Origin: Blattamonas nauphoetae
Taxonomy: Eukaryota > Preaxostyla > Oxymonadida
NCBI GenBank assembly: GCA_033064195.1
Contig: JARBJD010000197.1
Location: 1 to 64,000, forward strand
Direction of reading: 5' to 3'
Length of the DNA: 64,000 bases
The first letter of the stretch is position 1. The number at the start of each line of letters is the position of its first letter. Of the stretch, positions 40,186 through 51,025 are shown in pieces. A program made the translations under genes and the position numbers. The notes beneath the pieces were generated by a model. The model had not been told where the DNA came from. It made no database searches and saw only the letters and a list, made by a program, of their open reading frames with translations.

Positions 40186-43100
40186 TCACTGAGACTGAGA
40201 GACCATCACAAAGCAATCCTCACAAACAACCCTTCGTCGCAAAAGAAGAGGCTGCCTCTGCGTCCACGTCACAAGAACAGCCGGTTTCCGAAGTTGGCTG
40301 CTCGTCGAGTGGGAGAACGTGGTGTTCACGAGAATCACATTCAAGGTACACTCCGACGCGACAGAGACGAACAGCGGGGTTGGGGTTGATTGTGAGGATG
40401 TGAATGATGAAAGTGAGATGCGGAGTGATTGGGAGTTGGTCGGAGATCTGACTGGAATGAAAGAAACATCGATAAGGGATGTGTCCTGTTTGAGAGTGCA
40501 ATTTGAGACGGTTAAAGAAGTCAGGGAGATCTGGGAAAATGAACCAGCAATAAACGAGGAGTTGTGTGTGTTGTCAGCGATTCTGGTGTCTTCGATGGAG
40601 AGAGATGGACAGTTGGAGAGGATGAAAACTGAAGATTGGAAAGTGGAAGAGAGGAAGGAGGTGTTGGAGATGGTGTGCGAAGATTGGGAAGACACAACGA
40701 ATGGTTGGGAGAGTGTCGCCTTCTGAACGACACACGAATCCACGTTGACAACGCCAGATGAAGAAACGATGATGCTATTGATGGATGAAGGGAGTGAAAA
40801 CGAAAACGACAAGAAAGAAAGGGCAAGTGCTGAGTCCCTCTCCACTCTGATCATCGACGTTGGAGTTGAAGGGGGATTTTCGAGAGAGACAACAAATGGA
40901 CACAGTCTGCCCGAATCGGATGCAATCTGCACATCAGAGTTCGAGAGGATGATGGGCGAGGAGAGAAGGCCGTTTGAAGCGACAGCAACAGTAAAGACAT
41001 GGCCAGCTGCTTCTTTCAGAGCCCACTCGACAGTTCTGCACATTGTGGCCTCTGTGCCTCCACAGCCGGATTGATCTTTCCCGTCCAGTCCAACGACCAC
41101 AGACGAACCTGGTTGCGGTGTTGGTGTGTCGAGAAGAAATTTGAGGAGCGAGACGGAGCGAAGTGGAGAACTCTCGCTTTCGGCTAAATCGAGTCCCCAC
41201 AATTTGTTTTGATCGGCTGACGGATCGAGTGATACGAATGTGCCTGCCCAGTTTTCCTGTTTCACCAGTGAAGAGAACGACCTTCCGACGAGATAGACCC
41301 ACTCACCCAATCCAGAACTGGTGCACGACGACGCGAAGGTGAGCGAGGTCAGCTTGTACGAACCAGCTCCGAGCGAGGACAGGTCAACGAAGAGAGCACC
41401 TCCATTCTGTTCGGAAGAGGACGACGTGAAGTTGGACGAGCTGATTTCGAGTTCACCGCCAGCAACGACAACAGACACACTGCCTCCGCATCCTTTCGAT
41501 GAACAGGATTCAAAAGAGCAGAACTCGAGAATGAGATGGCTAGAAGAGGAGAGCTCGGCGTGGATCGCTGATCCATCCTGAATCGGTGATTCTGACCCTT
41601 TCTGGAATGAAAGAAAATCACAATCTTTCACATGAGCACTCCCCACATCCTTCAACCACAATCCATGCGACGGTTTGTGTGAATCTGACCCTTTGAATGT
41701 TTGTTGCTCGATGGCGACGGTGGGAGGAGACGAAGCCTCGCTTGCTCTCCTCGCAGTGATCCATCCTCCACTTCCATCGTATGCAAAGCTTATGGCTTCT
41801 TCCGACTTAACACTCAGAGAGCCTTCAGTCAGCAGGATGGGGGTTGATTGCCCGAATTCTGCACTCATTTGGAAGTTCACTTTGTACATCGACACGGCTC
41901 CGTCCAAAACGTGAAGGAACGACTGGAATGGCAGGATGGAAGGTGAGGTTGAGGTGTCAGTCTCAACAGAGATTGATTCGAATTGAACAAACGATTTCGT
42001 AACTGCGATGAAGGGCACTGAGGAAGTCCCCTGAAACAGAACAAGTTTGATTGTCGCCAGTCTTGTGTTGGCTGTGATTTGAAGATACGCTTTCAGATTT
42101 GAATCGGTTGATGCTGTCTCGTTCTTGAGGTTCAGAGTTGGTTGGTTGCCATCCTCTGATTGGATTGTCACTGGTTTCGTCACAACATTGTCGACTGTCC
42201 AAGTTGACGATGATCGGATGATCAGAGTGAACGAGTCGTCTCTTCCTGTTTCCTGCGCCTTTGCGAACGAGAGGCAGGGCGAGTCTGTTAGACAGGCTGC
42301 GGTGTCGCTTCCGCCGTCGTCTGAGATGAACACAGTTTGTGGGTTTAGCCAAAAGGTGTGACAGTAATCGGTCCATAATTACCAAAATGATGAGATTGAA
42401 CAGCATCTTCCATCGGGTTCTCGAGGGTGATTGAGAAGTTATTTGTTTCATAGTTATTCATGTCAAAAAGAATCCAGTTTCCTTTTCCATTGCTCGACAT
42501 GCAATTTGAGAATCTTGTCGGAATAGTACCCAAACTAGTGCCGATTACAACCTGCTGCGTCTTGTCGTAGAGAGTGCTTTCTCGAAGGTCAACATAAATC
42601 CCTCCGCCTCCCCACGTGGACGAGCATCCATCGAAGGTGCACCCTTCCACTGTCAGTTGATGAGTGGCCAGAAGCTTGGCGTGTATTGCGCCTCCGTTTT
42701 GAGGGTTCGAGAGAGACGTGAATGTGCAGCGAGTGAAGGTAGCCGTTGTTTCGTGAAGGAAGACAGCGTTGATATATCCATCTGCGACAGTGTTGATGTT
42801 TTGGATTGTCGTGTCTGCCATCGTGAGTGTGCTTTGATAGATGTCGAGTGCATGCTTTGAAATGACGAACTTATTCTTCCCATCAATCAGACAATTCGAC
42901 ACCACAACTTCACTCGATGAAACGGCAACGATGATGTGTGGAGTGTTGAGTGTTTCGATGACGAGTGAGTGTAGGGACAGTGACGCAGAATCCACGTAGA
43001 ACAGATTCGAGTTGATTGGAATGAGCTCGCTGATCGTTGGTCGTGTTCCTTCTCCTTCCTTCACATCCGAATGAATGTTGAGGTTGGTGCCTGCTGCAAC

Positions 43101-44662
43101 AACCAAACCCGTCTCCAGGATTGTGATGCCTCCAGCAAGTGTGATTGTGAGAGCCATGTTCGATTCCGAGGTGAGTTCCAAAACTTGGCGGATTGACTGG
43201 CATCTCCGGCTTGATGAATCCCCACATTGGTCGGTTGTAGAGGCTGGGTCGATGAAGACAATATCTGTTGAAGTGATTTCGGAAGTGACTCTTTCATCTG
43301 TGCTTAATGATGTCATTTGCAGCATGACGTCGTTCATTCCTCCCCACGAGAAAAGACTTGTCGAGATGACATTTTGAAGATTCACATTGTCCCAAGCAAT
43401 GATGTCATTTGCGTAAGGTGCCGTGTTTCGCGAGAAGAGACAGAAGATAGATTGATCAAACGAAGTCCAAATGGACACTGCTCCTCCCTCAGCATCAGCG
43501 CGGTTGTTGATGAAAGAACAGTTGGAGAGGGTCAGTAGAGCTCCGTCTGCTGAAAGAGCTCCTCCCTTGACAGCAGTGTTGGAGAGAAAGCTGCTTCCTG
43601 TCAAAGTGAGTGTTCCGTCACTTCTGATCGCTCCTCCTTCTTTACCCATGTTGTCATTGTTTGTGAAGAAACAATTGGAGACGCTTGCTGTGCTGAAAGA
43701 CTGGACAATGATTGCCTTACCATTTGCTAAGGTCGTGCCCTCTCGGAAGAGACACGATGCAATTGTGTAGATATCTCCTGCGTTGCACATATATTGGTTT
43801 CTTTGGTAGAAAACAGTGTGCTGTTCGTATATCTCAAAGTTCATGGTGGTAGTCTTTTTGTGTGGTTTATTTCGGTTTGTTCCTCTCATAAAGAGACTAT
43901 ATGAAGTGTGGCTTGATCCTCCGTTCTGCGATTCTGTGATACACCCGCTTGTTGGGTGTTGAACGTCGATGAAATCAACGCCAAAGATGGTTGTCATTTT
44001 CAGCCAGCAATCTTCTTCTCCTGTTCTTTCGGAAGAATCTGTGATATTTGTGAATGTTGAGTGAGATATGCCGGTGTGTGAAGCATATCGTCCGCCGAGA
44101 AGGCTTTCGTCGCTTGCGTGCATCCCATTTTGGAAATTGAGATCTGAAGCAACAAAGATGCCTGGGAGGTCATTGAATGTGGATATTGTGTTATAAACGG
44201 AAGTATGCTCAGAATACTCCGAGCGTAATGAAGATCTGACAAACGAGATCAATCCACCATCTGAGGAGAAGAAATGGTGCACTGATGGAGGAACGGATAT
44301 TTCAGTATCGTACAGATACATCATGCTGTTTTTTTGGCGGTAATTATTGGTTTTGAAGATTGTGAGTTGAGCTTGAGAGTTGAGAGGGAGAGAGATGTGT
44401 TGGAAAGGGAGAAGAGGGGAAATTCTTTGGTTGAATGGCTCACTGAATAGATAGATGTCACAGTAGAACCGAATAAAGATATTTGGTTATCCGATAAAAC
44501 TGCTTGTGACGAATAATTGAGTGAGTCAAGTTGAATGGGTTGATGAGGGGCGAGGTTGAACGAGTTTTGATCATGATTGTCTGAAATCAACGGCTCCAAA
44601 GGGATATACTCAATACAACGAAAGAGGGCAATGAATAAGAGAACGTAAATTGCTAAGACCAT
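40186..44662 (-). CDS. Secreted beta-helix protein with two homopolymer frameshifts
   Basis: Three abutting frames (113, 659 and 715 residues) read as one beta-helix protein of about 1,490 residues. It starts with the signal peptide MVLAIYVLLFIALF and continues with pectin-lyase-like coils such as GGAIRSDGTLTLTGSSFLSN. The joins fall in a run of seven A (44325-44331, minus reading GCCAAAAAAACAGC) and a run of four T (minus reading CCTTTTGG, about 42351). One extra base in each run would give a continuous frame, so sequencing or assembly error is likely; a decayed gene is the alternative. Unlike the two giant proteins it has no visible membrane span or kinase tail. Its last 40 residues turn Arg-rich, so a third shift near the end is possible. 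Confidence 0.65.
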
Positions 44663-44708
44663 TCTGAAGGATCAACTGTTCCCAAACTTTTTTATTGGCA
44701 ACCCGGAC
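44663..44708. promoter_or_regulatory. 46-bp bidirectional upstream region
   Basis: Only 46 bases separate the ATG of the minus-strand beta-helix gene (44662) from the ATG of the plus-strand metallophosphatase (44709). Any core promoters for both genes must lie in it or overlap the coding ends. It contains CAAACTTTTTTATTGG, an AT-rich core flanked by a CCAAT-like ATTGG. Confidence 0.5.
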
Positions 44709-46647
44709 ATGATCTTCTCTGCAGTTATTATCTTAGTCTGTTCAGATATCTGCCAATCAAATGCTGCCCAAACGCTAACAATTCTGCATACGACAGATAG
44801 TGTGTTCTTGTGATGTTCATCACGTCATCAGTTCATGGTTGGATTTACGGTCACAGACACGAATCATCCAAAAATGCCGATGCTGGAGATCTCTACAACT
44901 TCATTTCCCATCGGAAAAAGAATAAGGCTGCAAACGAGATCGTTCTTGCTTTTGATACTGGTGACATGATCGAAGTTTGTCTCCTTTCATTCAAGACTTG
45001 TCCATCATCAGGGGACAGGACTCAGTGAAGTGAACGGCTCTCGTGGAGCAGAAATCTACAATATTATGAAGGACATACCCTACGACGCTATTGTTAACGG
45101 AAACCACGACATCAAATACGACAAAAGTGTGGACCACATCGTCAGCTCCTTCGCACCGGCTTTCGGAGATCGGTATTTCCTCTTTCTTTGTTTCATTCCT
45201 CTTATTCGATTCTTTTTGCCATGTTAAATGATCCAATTTGTTTCACATACTTCTATCTTCTTTTTCTGCAAATCATTCACCTTTTGTATCTCTCCAACTT
45301 TTCCTAGATACCTCGCCGGTCAAGCTGTATATTACAATACATCAAAGACACTTGGCAATCCCTTCAAAATCCTCAATCTTGACAACGGCAACGGTCGAGT
45401 CCTCCTTCTGGGCTTCACGTATAACGTTGCAAATGTACAGACACACGTGAAAGTGACAGGTGTGAGCGCATACCTCAAACAATCATGGTTTGCTCGAGCC
45501 ATGGCAACAACTGATGTCAAAGCGATTATCTGCTTGTGCCATATCAACACTGATCACACACATTTGAATAATATCCATGCGGCAATCCGCGCAAAACAAC
45601 CGAAAACACCAATTATCTTTCTGACTGGTCATTCACATGAAGAAAGGACCAAATCGTTTGACTCTGAATCTTTCGCGATGGAAAGCGGGAAATATCTCAA
45701 CACTATTGGAATTCTCTCCTTCGCACTCCCACAGAAGGCAAACAAAGCATCCTCCAACTTTGCAGAACTCACTGAAGTGAACGGCGGATATGCGAGTGGA
45801 ATTGATCTAACCTCATTTTCAAAGCGCTATTTGGAAACTAACGTCGGAAAAATGCAGAAAGAAGTGGGAGTGAACTCTACAGCATGGGCAACGCCGGTCG
45901 GATCTCGGATCAAGGCGAATCTGAAATCTCGTCTGAACGCCAACGGATTGTTGAAGCAGATTGGATGTGCCCCACAATTCTACTCAAATATGGAATTTCC
46001 GTTGCCAGCAATCTCACTATATAGTCTTCTCGTCGACAAAGTGTACCCGAAGTCTGGACCGAAACGTGCGGACGTCTTAAAACTGAACGCGGATTTGTCG
46101 GAACACGAGATCGCTGGAAATGGAGTGAATACTGTTTATATTCAAGATGCGAAGATGAGATGTTTGTCTGAGCGCCATTCTCTTTTTTTCCATTTTTCCC
46201 CTTCTATTCTGCTAACAATGTTTGTTTCCCTTTCCAGACAACGTCTACAAAGGTTCCATGCTCCTCGACGATCTTTATTGTGTTGACCCGATGGGGTACG
46301 ACCAACACGGCATCCTCAACGTGAAGGGTTCCCATCTCAAAGCGCTATGGGCCTCATCGTCCCCATCCACGTCAACAGCTAACTCGATGTCATCTCCATC
46401 TTCCCCTCTATTTTTGATGGACGACGACGACCGTGTCCCGAACGCACCGTTCAAAGAAGGAAGGTTCATGACGAAGGGAGGGATCAAGGAATCGGAGATT
46501 TATGACGTGTTTATGCCACTCAACGTGGCAGCAGAGGCGAAGCAGTTCTTGGATACCATCGCACCGGGTGTGTATACGATCAGACAAACTGGAGAGACAT
46601 CGAGGTCAATATTCCAAAAATACATTGAATCAACATGGAAATGTTGA
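44709..46647 (+). CDS. 5'-nucleotidase-like metallophosphatase, five exons
   Basis: Exons are 44709-44799, 44832-44974, 45012-45172, 45308-46161 and 46238-46647. The introns are 32, 37, 135 and 76 bases, all GT..AG and all restoring the frame. A signal peptide (MIFSAVIILVCSDI) leads into the calcineurin-like motifs in order: HTTDIHGW (metal Asp and His), FDTGD, then GTGLS, GNHD, a CHINTDHTH segment and TGHSHEE. These are the di-metal ligands of the UshA/5'-nucleotidase family; a fungal YHR202W-like relative is the closest type I recall. The product probably removes phosphate from nucleotides or similar esters outside the cell or in a vacuole. No membrane anchor is visible at the C-terminus. 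Confidence 0.85.
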
Positions 46648-46744
46648 CGCTTTTTCATTGACAGAGCTTTTTTTTCACTATTCGGACCACAATGAGTTCA
46701 TCTATGATGTTTTTTAGTGAAATTTGGTTTTTGTGTTTCAGTCT

Positions 46745-47068
46745 CCTATTGTGACTGGACACGAACCAGCCAGAAAAGAATGACACCCCTCTCCCTCCAG
46801 ATCCCGTCATCACCAATAGTCCCCACACAGACATCGTTATTCAGACAAACACGCGCCCGATCCTCCACAAACTGCTCGAGCAGCCAAAACGGAACAAAAG
46901 CATCGACGAAGGCAATGTTCTGACAATAGGAAACACCGAAAGTGGTGCATTCGGATTGCAGTTTGTGTTTCGAGTGGCGAAGCACGTGACGGAGGCTCGT
47001 CGACTGCTGAAAGAGTGGAATGTTGCGTGTGACCGGAAAGAGGCTGCTCGACGGAAGAGAAAGCATTG
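46745..47068 (+). pseudogene. Truncated copy of the proline-rich gene's 3' end
   Basis: This matches 52464-52795 in mirror orientation and carries only the last 105 or so codons of that gene (NDTPLPPDPVITNSPHTDIV through the final RKRKH). The first codon shared with the parent at Arg is TGA here (CTATTGTGACTGG against CTATCGCGACTGG). No 5' part, start or promoter is present. It marks the outer end of the left arm of the second inverted duplication, about 100 bases after the metallophosphatase stop. Confidence 0.8.
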
Positions 47069-47292
47069 ACATCGAAAATAATGCAAATTTGTTTCTGTTG
47101 TTTGTCGTGGCCCTTGTTTTGTTCGGCCATGACAGTTTTTCAGTCTGAACTCCAAGCAAAGGTTTCGTTGATTCTCAATATGATTTGTTGTTCCAAAATT
47201 GGGTCAGGAGTGAAATCTTGTGAAGTGAATGTTGATTTAGTTTCCTATTGTTTTGAAAACGTGATCAACCCATTTTGGTGTTCTCGAGATTG

Positions 47293-48477
47293 ATGCCTCC
47301 CAAACCGAAACCTAAGCAACAGTCCGGATTCCCGATTACTCTCCCTGCTCCTTGTTTGCGTTTATGAGTGTTATTCACTCTATTTTTGTGTTTCTTTACG
47401 TTTTGTTCTCATTGTATCTGCTGACCTTTTTTTTCTGGCTGATTGTGACAGATGTAATTGTTCGCTCGATTGGAGGAGGTTCGTTTGGATCAGTATATGA
47501 AGCTGAGAACACAGAGTCGAAGGAACACTTCGCAGTGAAAGTGCTGCCGTGTATCTCGGATGACCAACTGTCGAAGAATGAAAGTGAAATCTCGAAATTG
47601 AAGAAGAATCAGCACAAGCACGTTGTTAGACTGATTAAAGTGATTCCGGACAACGGAATGAGATTTATGGTGATGGAACTTTGTGAATATTCGTTGTTCG
47701 ACAAAATGAAGATTGCGAGGGGCACTCAAACTAAAATGGATCCTGTTGTCTGTTTCCGCTCATTTTGTGATTTTCTCTATTCTTCTGATTTCCTATAGGA
47801 TGTCTATGATGTGATGAATGGAGTTTTGGAGGGGTTGTCGTTCCTTCACAACCGCAACTTGGCATTTGGAGATATGAAGCCTTCGAACATTCTGATTGGA
47901 AAAGATGGAACGGCTAAACTGGGTATTTTCTCTTGATTCATCCTCTTTACGTCCGTATTTTTCCATTTTTCCATTTTTTTGAACTCTTGTTTTACTCCCT
48001 CCTGCTTTTGGACTTTTTTCTCACTTTTCTGTCTTGACTGTTGAACCAGGTGATTTTGGAGGAGTGACGCAGACAGATGTTCAACGTACTTCCGATCCGA
48101 AAGAATTGGGGTCGATGAAGTTCTGGCCTCCAGAATTCTTCAGTTTGAACAAAATTGAACCGTCGATTGCGTCGGACATGTGGGGATTTGGGATGATATT
48201 GCTTGAACTGATGACAGGCCGAGAGTTGATCAGTGGGGAACAATCTGTCCTTCTCTCCGAAGCGATTCGTTCGTTTAATCTTCAGAATGCCATCACTGGA
48301 TTCACTGAAAACCAACAATTTCTATTTCGATCATTGTTGGCCCCAGTTTGTCATCTTCTTTTATTTTGATGATTTTGCCAGAATCCTCAAAATCGAATGA
48401 CATCGAGTGAACTTCTCCGTTCCGAACGACTTCTTCACATTCTCGGTGACGAAACCCCTCTTTCCCGACACAAGTAA
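47293..48477 (+). CDS. Protein kinase, five exons
   Basis: Exons are 47293-47353, 47452-47744, 47799-47922, 48050-48345 and 48382-48477. The kinase follows a short Lys/Pro-rich start (MPPKPKPKQQ). Visible motifs are the glycine loop IGGGSFGSVYEAE, AVKVLP with the lysine, MVMELCEYSLF at the hinge, FGDMKPSNILI in the catalytic loop, DFGG, and WPPEFF in the APE place. The catalytic loop has Phe-Gly-Asp where most kinases have His-Arg-Asp. Asp, Lys and Asn are kept, so it may be active but not of the RD type. A TAA ends the frame at 48475, where the mirror copy has CAA. The frame then stays open into the RBR-like region, so the ancestor was probably a longer fused protein. Confidence 0.8.
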
Positions 48478-49482
48478 ATCCAGATCGAACACCTCAACAA
48501 AAAACTGAAACAGAAACTTCGGCCGCTTCATGACTATCTCCTGGCAGAGAATGATGATGAATGGAACGATAGTTCTATCAATGCCATAATAGCCGATTTA
48601 TCAGCGAGATTAACACAACTTGAAATTCGATACCCGACATGGTCCGATGAAGAGAAACCGTTTCAACGTGATGATGTCGTTGAACAACTCAGACAAGCAT
48701 TCCCCACCTTCGAATATCCAAAATCATATTTGAGTCAGCTTGTTGAGAAATATCACGAACTTGAAGCGCCCAATGTCTTCAAGGCGAGCTACTTATTCCT
48801 GAAGCGGGAAGCAAATGAATACGGGCAAAGTTCTGGCCGTGGCACTCCCTATTCAGTCTTCGAGCAATATCACAGGAGTAATTTACCAGATAACAAATAC
48901 ATCCAACTCGCAATGAGACAACTCGCAATTGATTTTCCTGCGCTCCCAATCCCACTCATCAACAAAACCTTCATCAAGCATTGTCGCCTCTACATTCCAA
49001 CTGGTTTCTACATCAATGCACGTCTTGATCTCGACGCCAATCCCCCAACATTCGTAGGACAGCCATTCACCCCTGCCAATCGACAAGATGGAAACGATGA
49101 TTTATCAGGCCAAGATCCTCATTTTGATGCTGACAACTCGATTTTGGACGGCGATCGATTGGATGACTTTTGCGATATGTTCGATGAGTTGCACCACCCC
49201 TCGTTTCGTTTACCTCCTCTCCCAACCGAATTAAAGATGCGCGAGTATGCAAAACCCAGCACTCATGTAGAACGTTTACTCCAACCTCAAGACTTTCCAA
49301 TCGACACAGTTCAGAGTGGAATCTGTCCGACTTGTTACTTCCCTCTTTCCGCTGTTTGGAAGGAGTCGCATCATTTTGAATGTAGAACATGCAAAATCCG
49401 CTTCCATGTGGACTGGACCTGGAAGATTGAAAAAAAGGTGGATCACAAAGGTCCAGTACAGCATGTCCCAGAAGCAGTCTAA
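48478..49482 (+). CDS. RBR/RNF216-like region lacking its first RING
   Basis: This is open in the same frame as the kinase, directly after its TAA, for about 334 codons. It has no convincing ATG near its front; the next Met is well inside the conserved part. It has a helical linker, a domain with conserved YLSQLVEKYHELEAPNVF and LSGQDPHFD blocks, and a zinc-binding CPTCYFPLSAVW...FECRTC segment. The mirror copy has about 100 further residues with a cysteine-rich RING between LPPLPTSLED and DDYPVDTVQSG. Here they are replaced by a short stretch (ELKMREYAKPSTHVE). Without that RING, ubiquitin-ligase activity is doubtful. It is either the second half of a kinase fusion, a decayed gene, or a regulatory variant. 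Confidence 0.6.
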   Translation: MQIEHLNKKLKQKLRPLHDYLLAENDDEWNDSSINAIIADLSARLTQLEIRYPTWSDEEKPFQRDDVVEQLRQAFPTFEYPKSYLSQLVEKYHELEAPNVFKASYLFLKREANEYGQSSGRGTPYSVFEQYHRSNLPDNKYIQLAMRQLAIDFPALPIPLINKTFIKHCRLYIPTGFYINARLDLDANPPTFVGQPFTPANRQDGNDDLSGQDPHFDADNSILDGDRLDDFCDMFDELHHPSFRLPPLPTELKMREYAKPSTHVERLLQPQDFPIDTVQSGICPTCYFPLSAVWKESHHFECRTCKIRFHVDWTWKIEKKVDHKGPVQHVPEAV

Positions 49483-49943
49483 GCGTGTGGGCCGATCAAG
49501 ATCTGTCCACAATAACTTCGACGCATTAATTATCATTTTTCTCAGCTCAACTCGCACAATCTTGTCTCGTTTGGATTATCTCAAGAAAGTCGTTGACATT
49601 CCATGACCTGAAACATACCAATAATGGGTATGAGATCTTTTTCAAATCGATGAAAACTCGATAATGAGAACAAAACATCATTCATTTCGCGGAAATGCGA
49701 TTCATATTCACCCTGGACACATTCATTCCGACTCTCATCCTCTCAATTGGGAGACAATTCAAACCAGATAAGATGGTGCGAGTTGAGCTGAGAAGATAGC
49801 AAGAAGCATGAGATGGCATGCAAAGAAAAGGATAATATGCTTAAAGTTGACAAACATTGGAGTCAGGAGAATGAAAGCGCCAGGAAATCAAAGAAACTCG
49901 AAGCGAGAAAAGTGTTGATAAACAACGAAAAGGTGTATAGAAA
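49483..49943. other. Centre of second inverted duplication
   Basis: About 460 bases lie between the convergent arm ends, without a supported gene. They include an AG-rich tract near 49790-49930. Nothing here explains how the duplication arose. Confidence 0.5.
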
Positions 49944-50987
49944 TCATTCAACATGGAAGTCTAGTTGGCATGTTCGACATTCAAAATGATGAGGCTCTTT
50001 CCAAACAGCGGAAAGAGGAAAGAAACAAGTCGGGCAGATTCCACTCTGAACCGTGTCAACGGGGTAATCGTCAGCTCTCTTGTATTGCTTAAGCAGTGGG
50101 ATCATCTCTGGAATGCGCTTGCGGAGCATCGTGTCATTGATTGTTTCTGTACAGCGTTCTCTGTCGTTTTGGCCCTTGCAACCGCATTTAACTGTCATCT
50201 GTTGACGATTGATCGATGCAGTGGCTTTCTTTCGAAGGCAGTCGAGGCACAGAGTATGTGCATTCGAACACTGGATCGAATCCGACAATGTGACCCGTTT
50301 TGCACATTCTGTGCAAGTTAATTGTTCGTCCGGTCCCAACTGAACATCAACTTCGTCGCCATTGCCTGCAGAGTCTTCGAGAGATGTTGGAAGTGGAGGA
50401 AGACGAGAAGCCGGGTTGTGTAACTTTTCGAACATTGCACAGTATGTACCGAATCGATCGTCTTCGCTGTTCAAAATGACATTGTCTTTATCAAAATGGG
50501 GATCTTGGCCCGAAAGATCCTCATCTGACTGAACTCGATTGGCAGGAGTGAATGGCTGTCCTTCGAATGTTGGGGGATTGGTGTCGAGATCAAGATGTTC
50601 GTTGATGTATAAACCAGCTGGAATGTAGACACAACAAAATTTTCTGAAGGTATTGGTGATGAGTGGGATTGGGAGTTGAGGAAAATCAATCACGAACTGT
50701 GACAGTGCGAGTTGGATATATTTCGAATTGGCAGAATGTGGACGGTGAAACTGCGTGAAGATTGAACTGGGAGTGCCAGGAGTTGGAGATGGGTGGTAGC
50801 CGTTCGCATTTTTCTTCAGGAAACGCTGGCTCGCTTCGAAGACGTCGGGGGCTTCAAGTGCGTGATATTTCTCAACCAGCTGGCGCAAATATGATGTTGG
50901 ATATTTGAAGGTGGGGAAGGCTTGCTCGAGTCGTTCAATGATATCATTCTTTTTCACTGGATCCAGTGGATCGACCCCTGTCGAGGA
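49944..50987 (-). CDS. RBR/RNF216-like ubiquitin-ligase region with RING
   Basis: The frame is open from just after a TGA at 50990-50988 and has no ATG at its front (the first Met-like codon is GTG). That TGA is in the frame that links it to the upstream kinase. The N-terminal domain shares YLRQLVEKYHALEAPDVF and LSGQDPHFD with the left copy. A RING1-type module follows at about residues 205-290 (CTECAKRV...CSNAHTLCLDCLRKK...CGCKGQ...C), ending with the hydrophobic MIPLLKQYK pattern seen in RNF216-like RBR ligases. An IBR-like CPTCFFPLSAVW...FECRTC closes the protein. The likely role is ubiquitin transfer through a RING-IBR relay. The usual RING2 catalytic cysteine domain is not seen, so the protein is short for an RBR. 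Confidence 0.6.
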   Translation of the reverse strand, partial: SSTGVDPLDPVKKNDIIERLEQAFPTFKYPTSYLRQLVEKYHALEAPDVFEASQRFLKKNANGYHPSPTPGTPSSIFTQFHRPHSANSKYIQLALSQFVIDFPQLPIPLITNTFRKFCCVYIPAGLYINEHLDLDTNPPTFEGQPFTPANRVQSDEDLSGQDPHFDKDNVILNSEDDRFGTYCAMFEKLHNPASRLPPLPTSLEDSAGNGDEVDVQLGPDEQLTCTECAKRVTLSDSIQCSNAHTLCLDCLRKKATASINRQQMTVKCGCKGQNDRERCTETINDTMLRKRIPEMIPLLKQYKRADDYPVDTVQSGICPTCFFPLSAVWKEPHHFECRTCQLDFHVE

Positions 50988-51025
50988 TCAACTCTCCAGT
51001 TGTGACAATCTCGCTGTTAAATCGG

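Larger units (their letters stand above)
46745..49482 (+). repeat. Left arm of second inverted duplication
   Basis: This is the mirror of 49944-52797. It carries the truncated proline-rich gene end, the kinase gene with all its introns in the same places, and the RBR-like region. The arms are separated by about 460 bases of unlike sequence. Divergence is moderate overall, and indels are concentrated between the kinase and the RBR-like part. Confidence 0.85.

Noticed and set aside
48475-48477. TAA read as glutamine (altered genetic code, known in some oxymonads)
   Set aside because: The two 3,200-codon genes and the USP gene contain no in-frame TAA or TAG, so a changed code is unlikely; a nonsense change in one copy explains it.
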